Source: Anammoximicrobium sp032229885 (GTDB taxonomy: Bacteria; Planctomycetota; Planctomycetia; Pirellulales; Pirellulaceae). From it: 14,717 nt of DNA. Below are positions 7,608 through 14,717 of the stretch, piece by piece. Where the stretch lies: the NCBI GenBank assembly GCA_032229885.1, contig JAVYAJ010000346.1, positions 1-14,717 on the forward strand, given 5' to 3'. Position 1 is the stretch's first letter. Every line of letters starts with the position of its first letter. The translations under genes were made by a program, and so were the position numbers. The notes beneath the pieces were generated by a model. The model was not told the DNA's origin and searched no databases. It saw only the letters and a list, made by a program, of their open reading frames with translations.

Positions 7608-8573
7608 ATGTCGCTCGTGTTGCATCGATCCGTTGTTCCGACGCGACGGCGCGGCTTTTCGTTGGTCGAGCTGCTGGTGGTCATCGGGATCATCGCCGTT
7701 CTGGTTGCGCTGCTGCTGCCGGCGATACAGAGCGCGCGCGAAGCCGCGCGCCGTGCCCAGTGTCTGAATAATCTCCGCCAGATCGCATTGGCGGCCCACA
7801 ATTTCCACTCGCTGGCCAAGCGTTTCCCACCGGGATACCTGGGGCCTTGGCCGCCGGTGGAAACGCCGCCGGTCGGCGATCAATTCATCGGCGTGCTGCC
7901 GTATCTGTTGCCCTACCTCGAGCTGGATGCTGTTCGGGAACGCATCGAGGTCGATTTCGATGTCGATGCCGTGAAAAGCGCGTGGTGGACCGATCCGGAG
8001 ACGTGGGCCGTGTCGCAGACAAAGCTGGGGCGGTTCCTGTGTCCGTCCGACGATCCGTATGAAAACACGGTCGGGACGTTCGTGGGGCTGCACACCTGGT
8101 GGGACAGCGCCGGCTCGAAGAGCCCGCCGAATTCGGTCTGGCTGACGGCGATGTACCTGCCGCTCGACGGGGGAGGCCGGAACATCGGACGCACGAATTA
8201 CTTGGCCAGTGCGGGCGGTATGGGCTTGACGGAAAACCCATACTGGGATTTCTTTTACGGACCGATGTACAACCGGTCGAAAAAAGGGCTGGGCGACGTC
8301 GTCGATGGAACCAGCCAGACATTGATGTTCGGCGAGTCGCTGGGCGGCGTGACCGACAATCGCCGCGAGTTCGCCCACACCTGGATGGGCAGCGGGGCGC
8401 TGCCGACCGCGTGGGGGCTGCGCGACGCCGACTATCATCGCTTCAGCAGCCGCCACCCGGGGGTCGTGCAATTCGCCTTCTGTGACGGATCCGTGCAAGC
8501 GATGACCACGACGACCGACGACGAGCTGATGAAATACCTGGGGGGCATCGCCGATGGCGACTCGCCGCATTGA
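7608..8573 (+). CDS. DUF1559 protein with type II pseudopilin N-terminus
   Basis: This is a 321-residue pseudopilin-like protein of the DUF1559 (SBP_bac_10) family that is massively expanded in planctomycetes. A short basic leader ends in a prepilin peptidase site, RRRG-FSLVELLVVIGIIAVL (cut after Gly16, with Glu at +5). The hydrophobic helix continues to about residue 40, then QSAREAARRAQCLNNLRQI, typical of the family. The C-terminal H-X9-DG motif is present as HPGVVQFAFCDGSV. The start at 7608 leaves a normal short leader; the in-frame ATG at 7560 would add 16 residues and cannot be excluded, as neither has a strong ribosome-binding site. The protein is probably processed and anchored in the inner membrane; its actual role is unknown across the family. 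It is followed 60 bases later by a small lipoprotein gene on the same strand, probably in one transcript. Confidence 0.92.
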   Translation: MSLVLHRSVVPTRRRGFSLVELLVVIGIIAVLVALLLPAIQSAREAARRAQCLNNLRQIALAAHNFHSLAKRFPPGYLGPWPPVETPPVGDQFIGVLPYLLPYLELDAVRERIEVDFDVDAVKSAWWTDPETWAVSQTKLGRFLCPSDDPYENTVGTFVGLHTWWDSAGSKSPPNSVWLTAMYLPLDGGGRNIGRTNYLASAGGMGLTENPYWDFFYGPMYNRSKKGLGDVVDGTSQTLMFGESLGGVTDNRREFAHTWMGSGALPTAWGLRDADYHRFSSRHPGVVQFAFCDGSVQAMTTTTDDELMKYLGGIADGDSPH

Positions 8574-8633
8574 GCGGCCGGCGTCGCCCAGCCCACGATC
8601 TCTCCGCAACGCTCGAAGCTGACGGAGCGCGAC

Positions 8634-8846
8634 GTGAACAGGATTCTTTGCAACACTGCGCTGGCCATCGCCGCGGCGGCGTGCGTCGCCGGATGCGGCG
8701 GCGGCAATACGGTCGAGTTTCCTGAGCATCCCGACCCCTTGCCCAGCCAGCCGCCCGTCTCGGCCGGCCAGCCGGCGCCCATCGCCCCCGCGTCGAACGA
8801 CTCGCCACAGCCTGCTGGCACGCCACAGCCTGCTGGCACGCCGTAG
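8634..8846 (+). CDS. Small proline-rich lipoprotein
   Basis: This 70-residue putative lipoprotein starts at GTG 8634, with GGAG 6 bases upstream. The signal peptide MNRILCNTALAIAAAACVAG ends in a lipobox (Val-Ala-Gly-Cys), so Cys21 would be lipidated. The mature part is about 50 residues of low-complexity Pro/Gly/Ala/Ser sequence with no fold signature. It ends in a duplicated PQPAGT encoded by an 18-bp tandem repeat. Small lipoproteins of this kind often sit directly behind DUF1559 genes in planctomycetes, which supports it as a real gene. No function can be given. Confidence 0.65.
   Translation: MNRILCNTALAIAAAACVAGCGGGNTVEFPEHPDPLPSQPPVSAGQPAPIAPASNDSPQPAGTPQPAGTP
8803..8838 (+). repeat. 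Perfect 18-bp tandem duplication in the lipoprotein tail
   Basis: CGCCACAGCCTGCTGGCA at 8803-8820 is repeated exactly at 8821-8838, followed by four more matching bases. The unit length is six codons, so the duplication keeps frame and extends the Pro-rich tail. Perfect identity suggests a recent slippage event. Confidence 0.9.
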
Positions 8847-9092
8847 CCGACCATTGGCGCCGCTCGCGCCGTCCCACCTGCGATACCGCGGGGCGCGGCG
8901 CCGATGGACGCAGACCTCGAGGCGTCTCGCCACAACGGAATCGAGCGGCGTCTGGCACAGAACGCTCTCAATCGCAGCGCGAAACGAGCCATTCTCAATC
9001 GTTCGAGCCATTGCTCGGCCGGCGCGGCGCACGCGCCGCCAGCGCGACCCGCAAATCGCCTGTTCGGCCGCGGGCTGGCCCGTGGCGTCGGA
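8847..9092. other. Spacer between convergent genes
   Basis: These 246 bases lie between the ends of the lipoprotein gene (+) and the fusion enzyme gene (-). They contain GC-rich dyads, for example GCGGCG-CACG-CGCCGC near 9028-9043 and GGCGCCG/CGGCGCC around 8859-8902. None has a T-tract on either side, so no intrinsic terminator is called. No gene was recognised. Confidence 0.4.
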
Positions 9093-12000
9093 TCAACTGG
9101 TTTGCAGGATGCACGCGCCGAAAGTAAAGCCGCCGCCGAAGGCGCACAGCCCGAGCCACTCGCCTTTGGGGATGGTCGGCAGGATGTCCGACAGGCATAG
9201 GGGAATGCTGGACGACGACGTGTTGCCGTACTTGCGGATGTTGCTGTACACCCGGATGCCGATCCGACTCTGAATCGCGTCGATGATCCGCTGGTTCGCC
9301 TGGTGCGGGATCACCATGTTCAGATCTTGGACACGAAGCCCGTCGCGGTCGCACGCGCGGTTCAGGCTGGTGACCATCAGCCGCACCGCCTCGGTGAACA
9401 CGCGGCGCCCTTTCATCTGAATGTAGCCATCGTGCAACAGGGGCACCGACAACGTGCTGCCGTCTTCGCCCTTGGCCGACAGCTCGGGCCGATGCAGCCG
9501 CGCCTTGGCCTTGTCGATATGCGCTTCGCCGTACAGCACCGTCGCCGATGTCGCGTCGCCAAACAGGATCGCCGTGTCGAAGTCCTCAGGATCCAGCAGA
9601 GGCGACAGCACCTCGGCGGTCACGATCAGCACGCGGCCCACGGGCGCGCTCTGGAGATAGTCATAACCGGCCTGCAGGGCGTACAGGTAGCCCGAGCAGG
9701 CCGCGTTGATGTCATAGGCCTGCGCCATCAATTCGTTCTTGCCCTCGCACAGCGACGCCAGCACCTGGCAGGCCATCGACGGAGTGACAATCGTCGGGCT
9801 GGTGGTGCTGCAGATCACCACGTCGATATCCTCGGGGATCAAGCCTTCTTGATCGAGCACTTTCCAACAGGCGTCGGCCGCCATCGTCACGGCGTTTTCA
9901 TCGGACTGAGCCCACATCCGACTCTCGATGCCCGTCCGGCGAATGATGTCCTCGACGGACATCTCCGGCACGTGCTTGATCGCGCCGCGGCCCAGCAGGT
10001 CGAGGTTCGTGACCACCCTGCTGCCCGTCACGGTCGCCACGGACGAAACACCGACCTCGAACGGCCGACGTTCCTTGAACTCGTGCGGCAGGCGCAGCGT
10101 CCCGGTCGCCGCCCTGCGGGTCAAACTGGGCGTGCCGCAGCGTTCCTGCGCAACGGGCTTGGGCCGAGCCGCCTGGCGACCCGTCCGAATCCGCATCATC
10201 GGGGCGCCCACCTCGACCACATCGCCCGGCGCGACCAGGATTTCCTCGATCAGCCCGGAGACGGGCGAGTTCAGCTCAAACACGCTCTTGGTGGCTTCGA
10301 GCGAGCCGAGCAAGTCTCCTCGCTGAACCTCCGCGCCGCTGGAGACCACCCACTCGACGACCGTGACCGTATCGTCGGACGGGCCCGACCCGATGGCCTC
10401 GACGACGTGCAACCCGTCCTCGGCCTTGGGCGGCAGCGTCCAGGCGAGTTCGAGATTCAGCAGGTCAGCGGCGGTCGTCAGCAGGCGTTGAAACGACGGC
10501 ATGACGTCGATCTGGTTTGCGAAATTGCAGGGGATGTGCGTGTCGTGACGTGCCACGCGCCGCATGGCGACCGGCACGCGAGCCCGCTGGGCCACGGTCG
10601 CCAGGATCTCGCCGCCCAGGCCGCAGGTCTGGTTGTCCTCGTGAACGACAATCAGCCGCGAGGTCTTCTCGGCCGACGCCAGGATGGCCGCCTGGTCCCA
10701 GGGCGACAAGCAGCGCAGGTCGAACACCTCGGCTTCGGCCCCCGCCGTCTCGAGCGTCGCCGCGACCCGCGAGCACAGAGAGACCGTGTTTCCCCAACCG
10801 ACCAGCGTTAGATCGCGCCCCGGCCGGACTTTGCGAGCCGTGCCGATCGGCACAAACTGGCGATCGACATCGGCCGACGTCGTCAGCTCCGGGTTGTTCA
10901 ACATGCTCTTGGGATAGAGAAACACGGTCGGCCGTTGCGATTCGAACGCGGCGTTCAACAGGCCGGCGGCGTCGCTGGCCGTCGACGGCATGAAGACGTC
11001 CAGTCCGGGAATGTGGGCAATCACCGACTCGAGGGTCTGCGCATGGTACGGCCCGAGCCCGGGACGATACCCGCCGCAGGCGATCATCACGATGACCGGC
11101 GCATTCCACTGGCCCGCCGACCGCCAGTACAGCATCGCCAGCTCGGAGACCAGTTGGTTGTAGCCGGGCAGCAGGAATTCGGCAAACTGGATGAACGCCA
11201 CCGGGCGTTGACCGGCCACGGCTCGGCCGAACGATGCGCCGAGGATGGTCGCTTCGGACAGCGCCGAGTTCACCACACGCCCCGGAAACTCGGTGCTCAA
11301 CCCGCGCGTCACGCCGAACACGTCGCCTTTGGGATCCTCGATATCCTCGCCCAACAGGAACACGCGTTCATCGGTCCGCAGACGGTCCCGGAGCACCTCT
11401 TTGATGGCGTCGCGCATGATCAACTGCAGGCCGTCACCCGTTCCCCGCCGCTCGCGCGACGGATGAGTCAGCTCGACGTTGAGCGGCCGCTTGGCGTCGA
11501 ACACGGGCTCGGGGTCGGGGCCGTAGATCGACGCTTCGTCGGCCTCGGCCAGCGTCCGTTCGACCTCGTCGCGCACCGCCGCCAATTCGGCCCCGCTCTG
11601 CCCGTGTTCGAGCAGCCAGCTTTCGAAGATCGGGATCGGATCGCCCGTCTGGCGGCTCGTGGCGATGTCGTCAGCGCTGCGATACAGCGCGTGATCATCC
11701 GCGTTGGTGTGGCTGCTCAGTCGTTCCACGTCCAGCACGATCAACGCCGGGCGGCGATCGCGTCGCATTTGGCCGATGACCTCGCCAAACGCCGCGTACA
11801 CGTCGACCACGCGGCGGCCGTCCACGCGGCGGATGGGCATCCCGAAGAACGCGTCGCTCGGTCCGTCGGGCAGCGAGAAAAAAGTCCGCTGGGCCGTCGG
11901 CGTCGAGATGGCGTAATGATTGTCCTGGACCACGAACAAGACCGGGACTTGGCTGCGCACGGCCTCGGCGCAGGCTTCCAGAAACTCGCCTTCCTGCGTC

Positions 12001-12428
12001 GCCCCGTCCCCCACGCCGCAATAGACGACCGGCGCGTCCGGCGCGTCGCGAATCGCGGCCGCGACGCCGACCGCCTGCAGGCCGTTGTTGCCGACGGGAA
12101 CGACCATGCTGATCACGTTCAGATCCGGATCGCTGGCGAACCCATACATCTGGCGCCCGCGCGAGCTAGAAGCGTCCTTACAGTACAGGCTGTCGAAGAA
12201 TGCGCGCGGCGGAATCCCCCGCGCCAGCAACAGGGCCTTGTCGCGATAATGACAGTGCAGCCAGTCCGACGGCGTCAGATGCGGAGCCAACGCGGCGACG
12301 GCTTCGTGCCCGCTGCCGGAAACCGTGAAAAAGGCCTCCCCGCGGTTGGTGATCTCCTGTTCGAGCTGGTCGATCCGCCGCGCGGTCACCATCGCCCGAT
12401 AGAGCGTCAACTGATGCTGTCGATCCAT
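9093..12428 (-). CDS. Four-module fusion: 2-oxoacid dehydrogenase E1-alpha + E1-beta + lipoyl carrier + KAS III
   Basis: One uninterrupted 1111-residue chain. It starts at ATG 12428, with GGTGAG about 8 bases upstream. Module 1 (residues 1-310) is the thiamine-diphosphate E1-alpha: GDGATQEGEF at 140-149, Asp169-Asn170 ending the TPP motif, and SHTNADDHALYR at 239-250, as in branched-chain E1-alpha. Module 2 (about 331-655) is E1-beta, with LGEDIEDPKGDVFGVT, SEATILG (Glu392), GPYHAQT (His462) and VHEDNQTCGLGGEI. Module 3 (about 676-750) is a lipoyl/biotinyl-type domain with EATKSVFELNSPVSG, whose Lys714 is the attachment site. An Arg/Pro-rich linker follows. Module 4 (about 788-1111) is a full-length beta-ketoacyl-ACP synthase III with the Cys911 (NAACSG), His1042 (IPHQAN) and Asn1069 (YGNTSSSS) triad and the terminal CAFGGGFTFG. 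No E2 acyltransferase module is present. Inferred role: oxidative decarboxylation of a 2-oxoacid, acyl loading on the swinging arm and condensation with malonyl-ACP. E3 and malonyl-ACP would come from elsewhere. Confidence 0.92.
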   Translation of the reverse strand: MDRQHQLTLYRAMVTARRIDQLEQEITNRGEAFFTVSGSGHEAVAALAPHLTPSDWLHCHYRDKALLLARGIPPRAFFDSLYCKDASSSRGRQMYGFASDPDLNVISMVVPVGNNGLQAVGVAAAIRDAPDAPVVYCGVGDGATQEGEFLEACAEAVRSQVPVLFVVQDNHYAISTPTAQRTFFSLPDGPSDAFFGMPIRRVDGRRVVDVYAAFGEVIGQMRRDRRPALIVLDVERLSSHTNADDHALYRSADDIATSRQTGDPIPIFESWLLEHGQSGAELAAVRDEVERTLAEADEASIYGPDPEPVFDAKRPLNVELTHPSRERRGTGDGLQLIMRDAIKEVLRDRLRTDERVFLLGEDIEDPKGDVFGVTRGLSTEFPGRVVNSALSEATILGASFGRAVAGQRPVAFIQFAEFLLPGYNQLVSELAMLYWRSAGQWNAPVIVMIACGGYRPGLGPYHAQTLESVIAHIPGLDVFMPSTASDAAGLLNAAFESQRPTVFLYPKSMLNNPELTTSADVDRQFVPIGTARKVRPGRDLTLVGWGNTVSLCSRVAATLETAGAEAEVFDLRCLSPWDQAAILASAEKTSRLIVVHEDNQTCGLGGEILATVAQRARVPVAMRRVARHDTHIPCNFANQIDVMPSFQRLLTTAADLLNLELAWTLPPKAEDGLHVVEAIGSGPSDDTVTVVEWVVSSGAEVQRGDLLGSLEATKSVFELNSPVSGLIEEILVAPGDVVEVGAPMMRIRTGRQAARPKPVAQERCGTPSLTRRAATGTLRLPHEFKERRPFEVGVSSVATVTGSRVVTNLDLLGRGAIKHVPEMSVEDIIRRTGIESRMWAQSDENAVTMAADACWKVLDQEGLIPEDIDVVICSTTSPTIVTPSMACQVLASLCEGKNELMAQAYDINAACSGYLYALQAGYDYLQSAPVGRVLIVTAEVLSPLLDPEDFDTAILFGDATSATVLYGEAHIDKAKARLHRPELSAKGEDGSTLSVPLLHDGYIQMKGRRVFTEAVRLMVTSLNRACDRDGLRVQDLNMVIPHQANQRIIDAIQSRIGIRVYSNIRKYGNTSSSSIPLCLSDILPTIPKGEWLGLCAFGGGFTFGACILQTS

Positions 12429-13181
12429 TCCCTGATCTCACCGAAAGCGGTCGCCATCCGGCATTCCGACGTATGCAAGCCAAGACCGAACGGCCGGTCC
12501 GTCGTCTGGAGCATTTCACCCTGCACAGAACGGCCCCGTAAAGACGGCCATTTTAAGAAATTTTTGCAATAAAGGAAGGTGATTAGGGTCGCGCCGACGG
12601 GCGCGTCGGCCCTTGCGCGGCTGGTCAAAGGTGAAAACATCAACAGCAGAATTAGCGGATAGAACGGTAAACCGCAGGCCGTGGACCGTTTGGAGGACGG
12701 GATCGGCTCGAAAAGGAGCCAATCAGGGATGGCGCAACGGCCGTGTTGACGGACGACAACTCGGAAAATTCGTCCGAAGACGCGAGGATGGCTCAATCGT
12801 CGGCACGCCGGGCGAGCTTGTTCCGGGACGCGGTCGCCGTCGAGTTGAGTCGTCCGGACAGCACAATTGCGGGCGCGCTTCATTCTCTCTGAATCGATTT
12901 GCGACCGCGTGGCTTGGGACAGCGGCTGCGCCGGAAAGGCCAACGTTGCCGGATGCGGGACGTAGCAGCCCGTCGGGATCGCGCCGCGAAGCGTCCCGGA
13001 CGCAGGATCCGATACGAGTTATCGGACGCGAGCTGCGGCCTGATCCAGCGACAGCCATCGGGCCAGTGCGGCGTCCAGGCTCTATATCCGGGTACAGGCG
13101 ATTGTCACTACTCGAAATTGGTGGTCGGCTTTTTTGGGCCACAGGCCATTTTCACCGTAGCCTTGGGCAACGCCCTGGTCT
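12429..13181. other. Long region without a recognised gene
   Basis: These roughly 750 bases separate the fusion enzyme from the IS remnants. Open frames exist on both strands, but none shows a family motif and several overlap the IS4 remnant or the start of the fusion gene. An AT-rich patch at 12550-12575 contains TAAAAT on the minus strand (12555-12550), a possible -10 box for the fusion gene about 120 bases before its ATG, though no good -35 is seen. A GCCGAC-GGGCGC-GTCGGC dyad lies near 12594-12611 without a T-tract. The right part (about 13080-13181) is probably the non-coding end of the IS4-type element. Confidence 0.5.
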
Positions 13182-13504
13182 TTACCCGCATTTTTCGAGT
13201 TCGGATTTGAATTGTAACGCAAGTTCAGCGCCCCGGACCATGGTGTCGAGTATCTGCCAACCACGCCAGATCGTAACCCAGCGGATTCGCCATCAGATTT
13301 GCGCCCCAGAAAGCCGCCCAGCTTTGCAAGCTCACGGTAGCACGCGCGGATCGTCAAATCAGACACTCGTCGCAGGTTCTTCTTGGCCGCCTTGCGCATG
13401 ACCAGCCACAGTTGAAGAACAACCTGGCGTGCGGGTTGATCGGGATTGCTACGGGCGACGGACTTCAGTTGTATACCGCGCGCGGTGTAGGATGGCACAA
13501 CTTA
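13182..13504 (-). pseudogene. IS4/Tn5-type transposase, C-terminal remnant with a frameshift
   Basis: This is the tail of a DDE transposase. The minus strand from 13498 reads ARSNPDQPARQVV, then a degenerate stretch, then TIRACYRELAKLGGFLGRK and SDGE. After about 13283 the family sequence continues in another frame as WVTIWRGWQILDTMVRGAEL, ending in ELEKCG with TAA at 13184-13182. The conserved LAKLGGFLGRKxDGExxWxTxWRGW block and the ending are typical of IS4/Tn5-like proteins. The shift is explained by one lost base in the Gly-Trp region (GAATCCGCTGG, where a GGC codon appears to have become GC). The N-terminal and catalytic parts are absent; upstream sequence turns into the ISAzo13-like element at about 13505. 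It is inactive. Confidence 0.7.
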
Positions 13505-13522
13505 GGGACCGTCCGCACATAC
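13505..13522. repeat. Possible terminal end of the ISAzo13-type element
   Basis: GGGACCGTCCGCACATAC begins exactly where IS4-type homology stops, immediately beyond the transposase gene stop (13524). It may therefore be the element's terminal inverted repeat, at the end downstream of the transposase. The partner repeat would lie beyond the right edge of the window, so this cannot be tested here. Confidence 0.35.
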
Positions 13523-13523
13523 A

Positions 13524-14717
13524 CTACCGAAGTCGAGATTGCGTACGAGGTCGGATTTCATAACTCCTGTCGCCGTGGAAGGCGTTGCGTTTAATGTTAA
13601 TTGTAGCCATCTCCGCATCACTTATTTTACGGCTCTTGGTATAGTCGTTCTCAGCCAACTGGCAGTGCACTTCAAGACCTGGGGACGTTCGTGTAGAACT
13701 GACCAGGTTAACCGCGACTTCCGCAGTCTCTAAGGGAACGCCGCGCCAGTTCCGGGTAATGTGGCAGAACAGCCTGTGTTCGATTTTATTCCATTTGCTG
13801 GTTCCCGGCGGGTAATGGCAGACTTCGATCGTCAGCCCCGTTTCGTCGGCCAACTGTTGAAGTTCATATTTCCACAACCGGGTATGGTGACCGTTGCTTC
13901 CGCCACTGTCGGCTGTGATCAACAGACGTCTCGATTGTGGATATCGTCTCTTCCCAAGGGCCTGCCACCATCGACGAATCGCCTCAACCGCGAACTCTGC
14001 CGTATGATGACTTATACCAATGGAAACCCAAGCCCCATTCTTGTCGATATCGTGGACGCCGTAGGGAATCGCTTTGCCCAGATCCCTGTCGGGGAAGTCG
14101 TGTGTATCGACCTCTAGTGGTACACCTCGTGGTCGGTGCTCGCGGCCAACATTGGCCCTTTTTGCCGAGTGTTTCTTTCTTTTTCGTGTCAACCGAGACT
14201 GCAGGCCGACCGCCACTGCGGCAAGCTCGAACTCGGCGAGCGATGTGTTCAAACTGGGCGTTTCAGTCTGGATGATCCGCGCCTTCACGGGTCTTCCGAT
14301 TGCCTTGCAACGAATAACCCAGGGACCGCAGTACCTTCGATATCTTAGTTCGACGTGCTTGGTAATTGTGTGCCCGAAGCTCCTGCTGCAAATGTCTGAG
14401 GCTCTTGCAGGTCCACCGCAACGGAGATTGGGGGTCACCCCGCTCGGTCGGTTCCACCAGACGATCGATCGCCTCGACTAGGCCATCCTGATGATGCTCC
14501 AGAAGCTCGCGGCCACCACCCCGTCGCCTCTGACGACCACTGGGTAAAGGAGAGTCACTGTGCAGTTCTCGAATCCCGTCGCGGATGGTGCGATCAAACA
14601 TCCCGGTTGCCCGAGCAACTGCTGTGATTCCGCCATATCCCAACGCTATCGCTTCGCTGGCAGCCCAGCGACGGCGGCCACGTTCGTCGAGATCTCCAAC
14701 GAGCGAGTTGAACTTGA
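13524..14717 (-). pseudogene. ISAzo13-type transposase, interrupted and cut by the window edge
   Basis: This is a decayed DDE transposase of the ISAzo13 group. Reading in from the edge, frame 1 gives GRRRWAASEAIALGYGGI and VARATGMFDRTIRDGI (helix-turn-helix region). It continues through LRSLGYSLQGNRKTREGADH to TGA at 14265-14263, where an Arg CGA is expected. The same frame then carries on through AQFEHIARRVRAC and VSVDTKKKE, which contains the first catalytic Asp. A +1 shift follows in the A5 run at 14159-14163. The rest is in the second frame: DLGKAIPYGVHDI, LLITADSGGSNG (second Asp) and PPGTSKWNKIEHRLF (catalytic Glu), ending in FHGDRSYEIRPR. All DDE residues survive, but no full-length protein can be made without readthrough plus frameshift. 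The 5' end lies outside the window. Confidence 0.85.

Noticed and set aside
9303..12572. Two long open + strand frames (502 and 545 codons)
   Set aside because: Antisense to the fusion enzyme, whose four modules have clear catalytic motifs; typical high-GC mirror frames.
12710..12750. AAAAGGAG followed 10 bases later by ATG on the + strand
   Set aside because: Looks like a good translation start, but the frame ends after six codons at TGA.
12407..12943. Minus-strand open frame with a signal-peptide-like hydrophobic stretch
   Set aside because: Overlaps the fusion gene start in another frame, the hydrophobic stretch is deep inside the frame, and there is no ribosome-binding site or family motif.
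12613..13401. Open + strand frame of 262 codons
   Set aside because: Its 3' half is antisense to the IS4-type transposase remnant, and the rest is low-complexity Arg/Gly/Ser sequence.
14155..14167. Programmed -1 frameshift site (C AAA AAG) in the ISAzo13 transposase
   Set aside because: The downstream family frame needs a +1 shift, and a separate TGA lies upstream, so decay explains it better.
1..14717. CRISPR arrays, tRNA or rRNA genes, riboswitches, integrase or phage genes
   Set aside because: No regularly spaced repeats, cloverleaf-like arms with conserved loops, rRNA-like stretches or integrase motifs were recognised on either strand.

Overview
The window looks like a GC-rich chromosome segment from a planctomycete (phylum Planctomycetota). 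The best marker is a DUF1559 protein with a type II pseudopilin N-terminus (7608-8573), a family greatly expanded in that phylum. A DUF4091/GH123-like secreted protein, a TIGR03663/Agl23-type membrane glycosyltransferase and ISAzo13-type transposase remains fit the same picture. No rRNA, tRNA or CRISPR array was seen.

Layout. The left edge (1-342) may hold the last codons of a + strand gene and has a strong intrinsic terminator (76-113). Two minus-strand genes follow: a secreted DUF4091/GH123-like protein (343-2475), broken by one in-frame TGA, and an NRAMP-fold transporter (2711-4063) that lacks the canonical metal-binding residues. Across a divergent promoter region (4064-4374), the + strand carries a secreted discoidin-like protein (4375-5094). 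It overlaps by four bases (ATGA) a GT-C/Agl23-type glycosyltransferase (5091-6770). Next come a single-domain cupin (6946-7362), the DUF1559 pseudopilin-like protein (7608-8573) and a tiny proline-rich lipoprotein (8634-8846).

The centrepiece is an uninterrupted 1111-residue minus-strand gene (9093-12428). It joins, in one chain, E1-alpha and E1-beta of a branched-chain/pyruvate-type 2-oxoacid dehydrogenase, a lipoyl-type carrier domain and a complete beta-ketoacyl-ACP synthase III. The active-site residues of all four modules are recognisable. There is no E2 acyltransferase domain and no E3 in the window. The inferred job is to decarboxylate a 2-oxoacid, carry the acyl group on the tethered lipoyl arm and hand it to the KAS III cysteine, possibly without free acyl-CoA. 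That would be a self-contained starter-unit synthase for branched or short-chain-primed fatty acids or another acyl product.

The right end is decaying mobile DNA: about 750 bp without a convincing gene, the frameshifted C-terminal tail of an IS4/Tn5-type transposase (13182-about 13504), and an ISAzo13-type transposase (13524 to the window edge) with a TGA and a +1 frameshift. The order suggests that the ISAzo13 element inserted into the IS4-type element.
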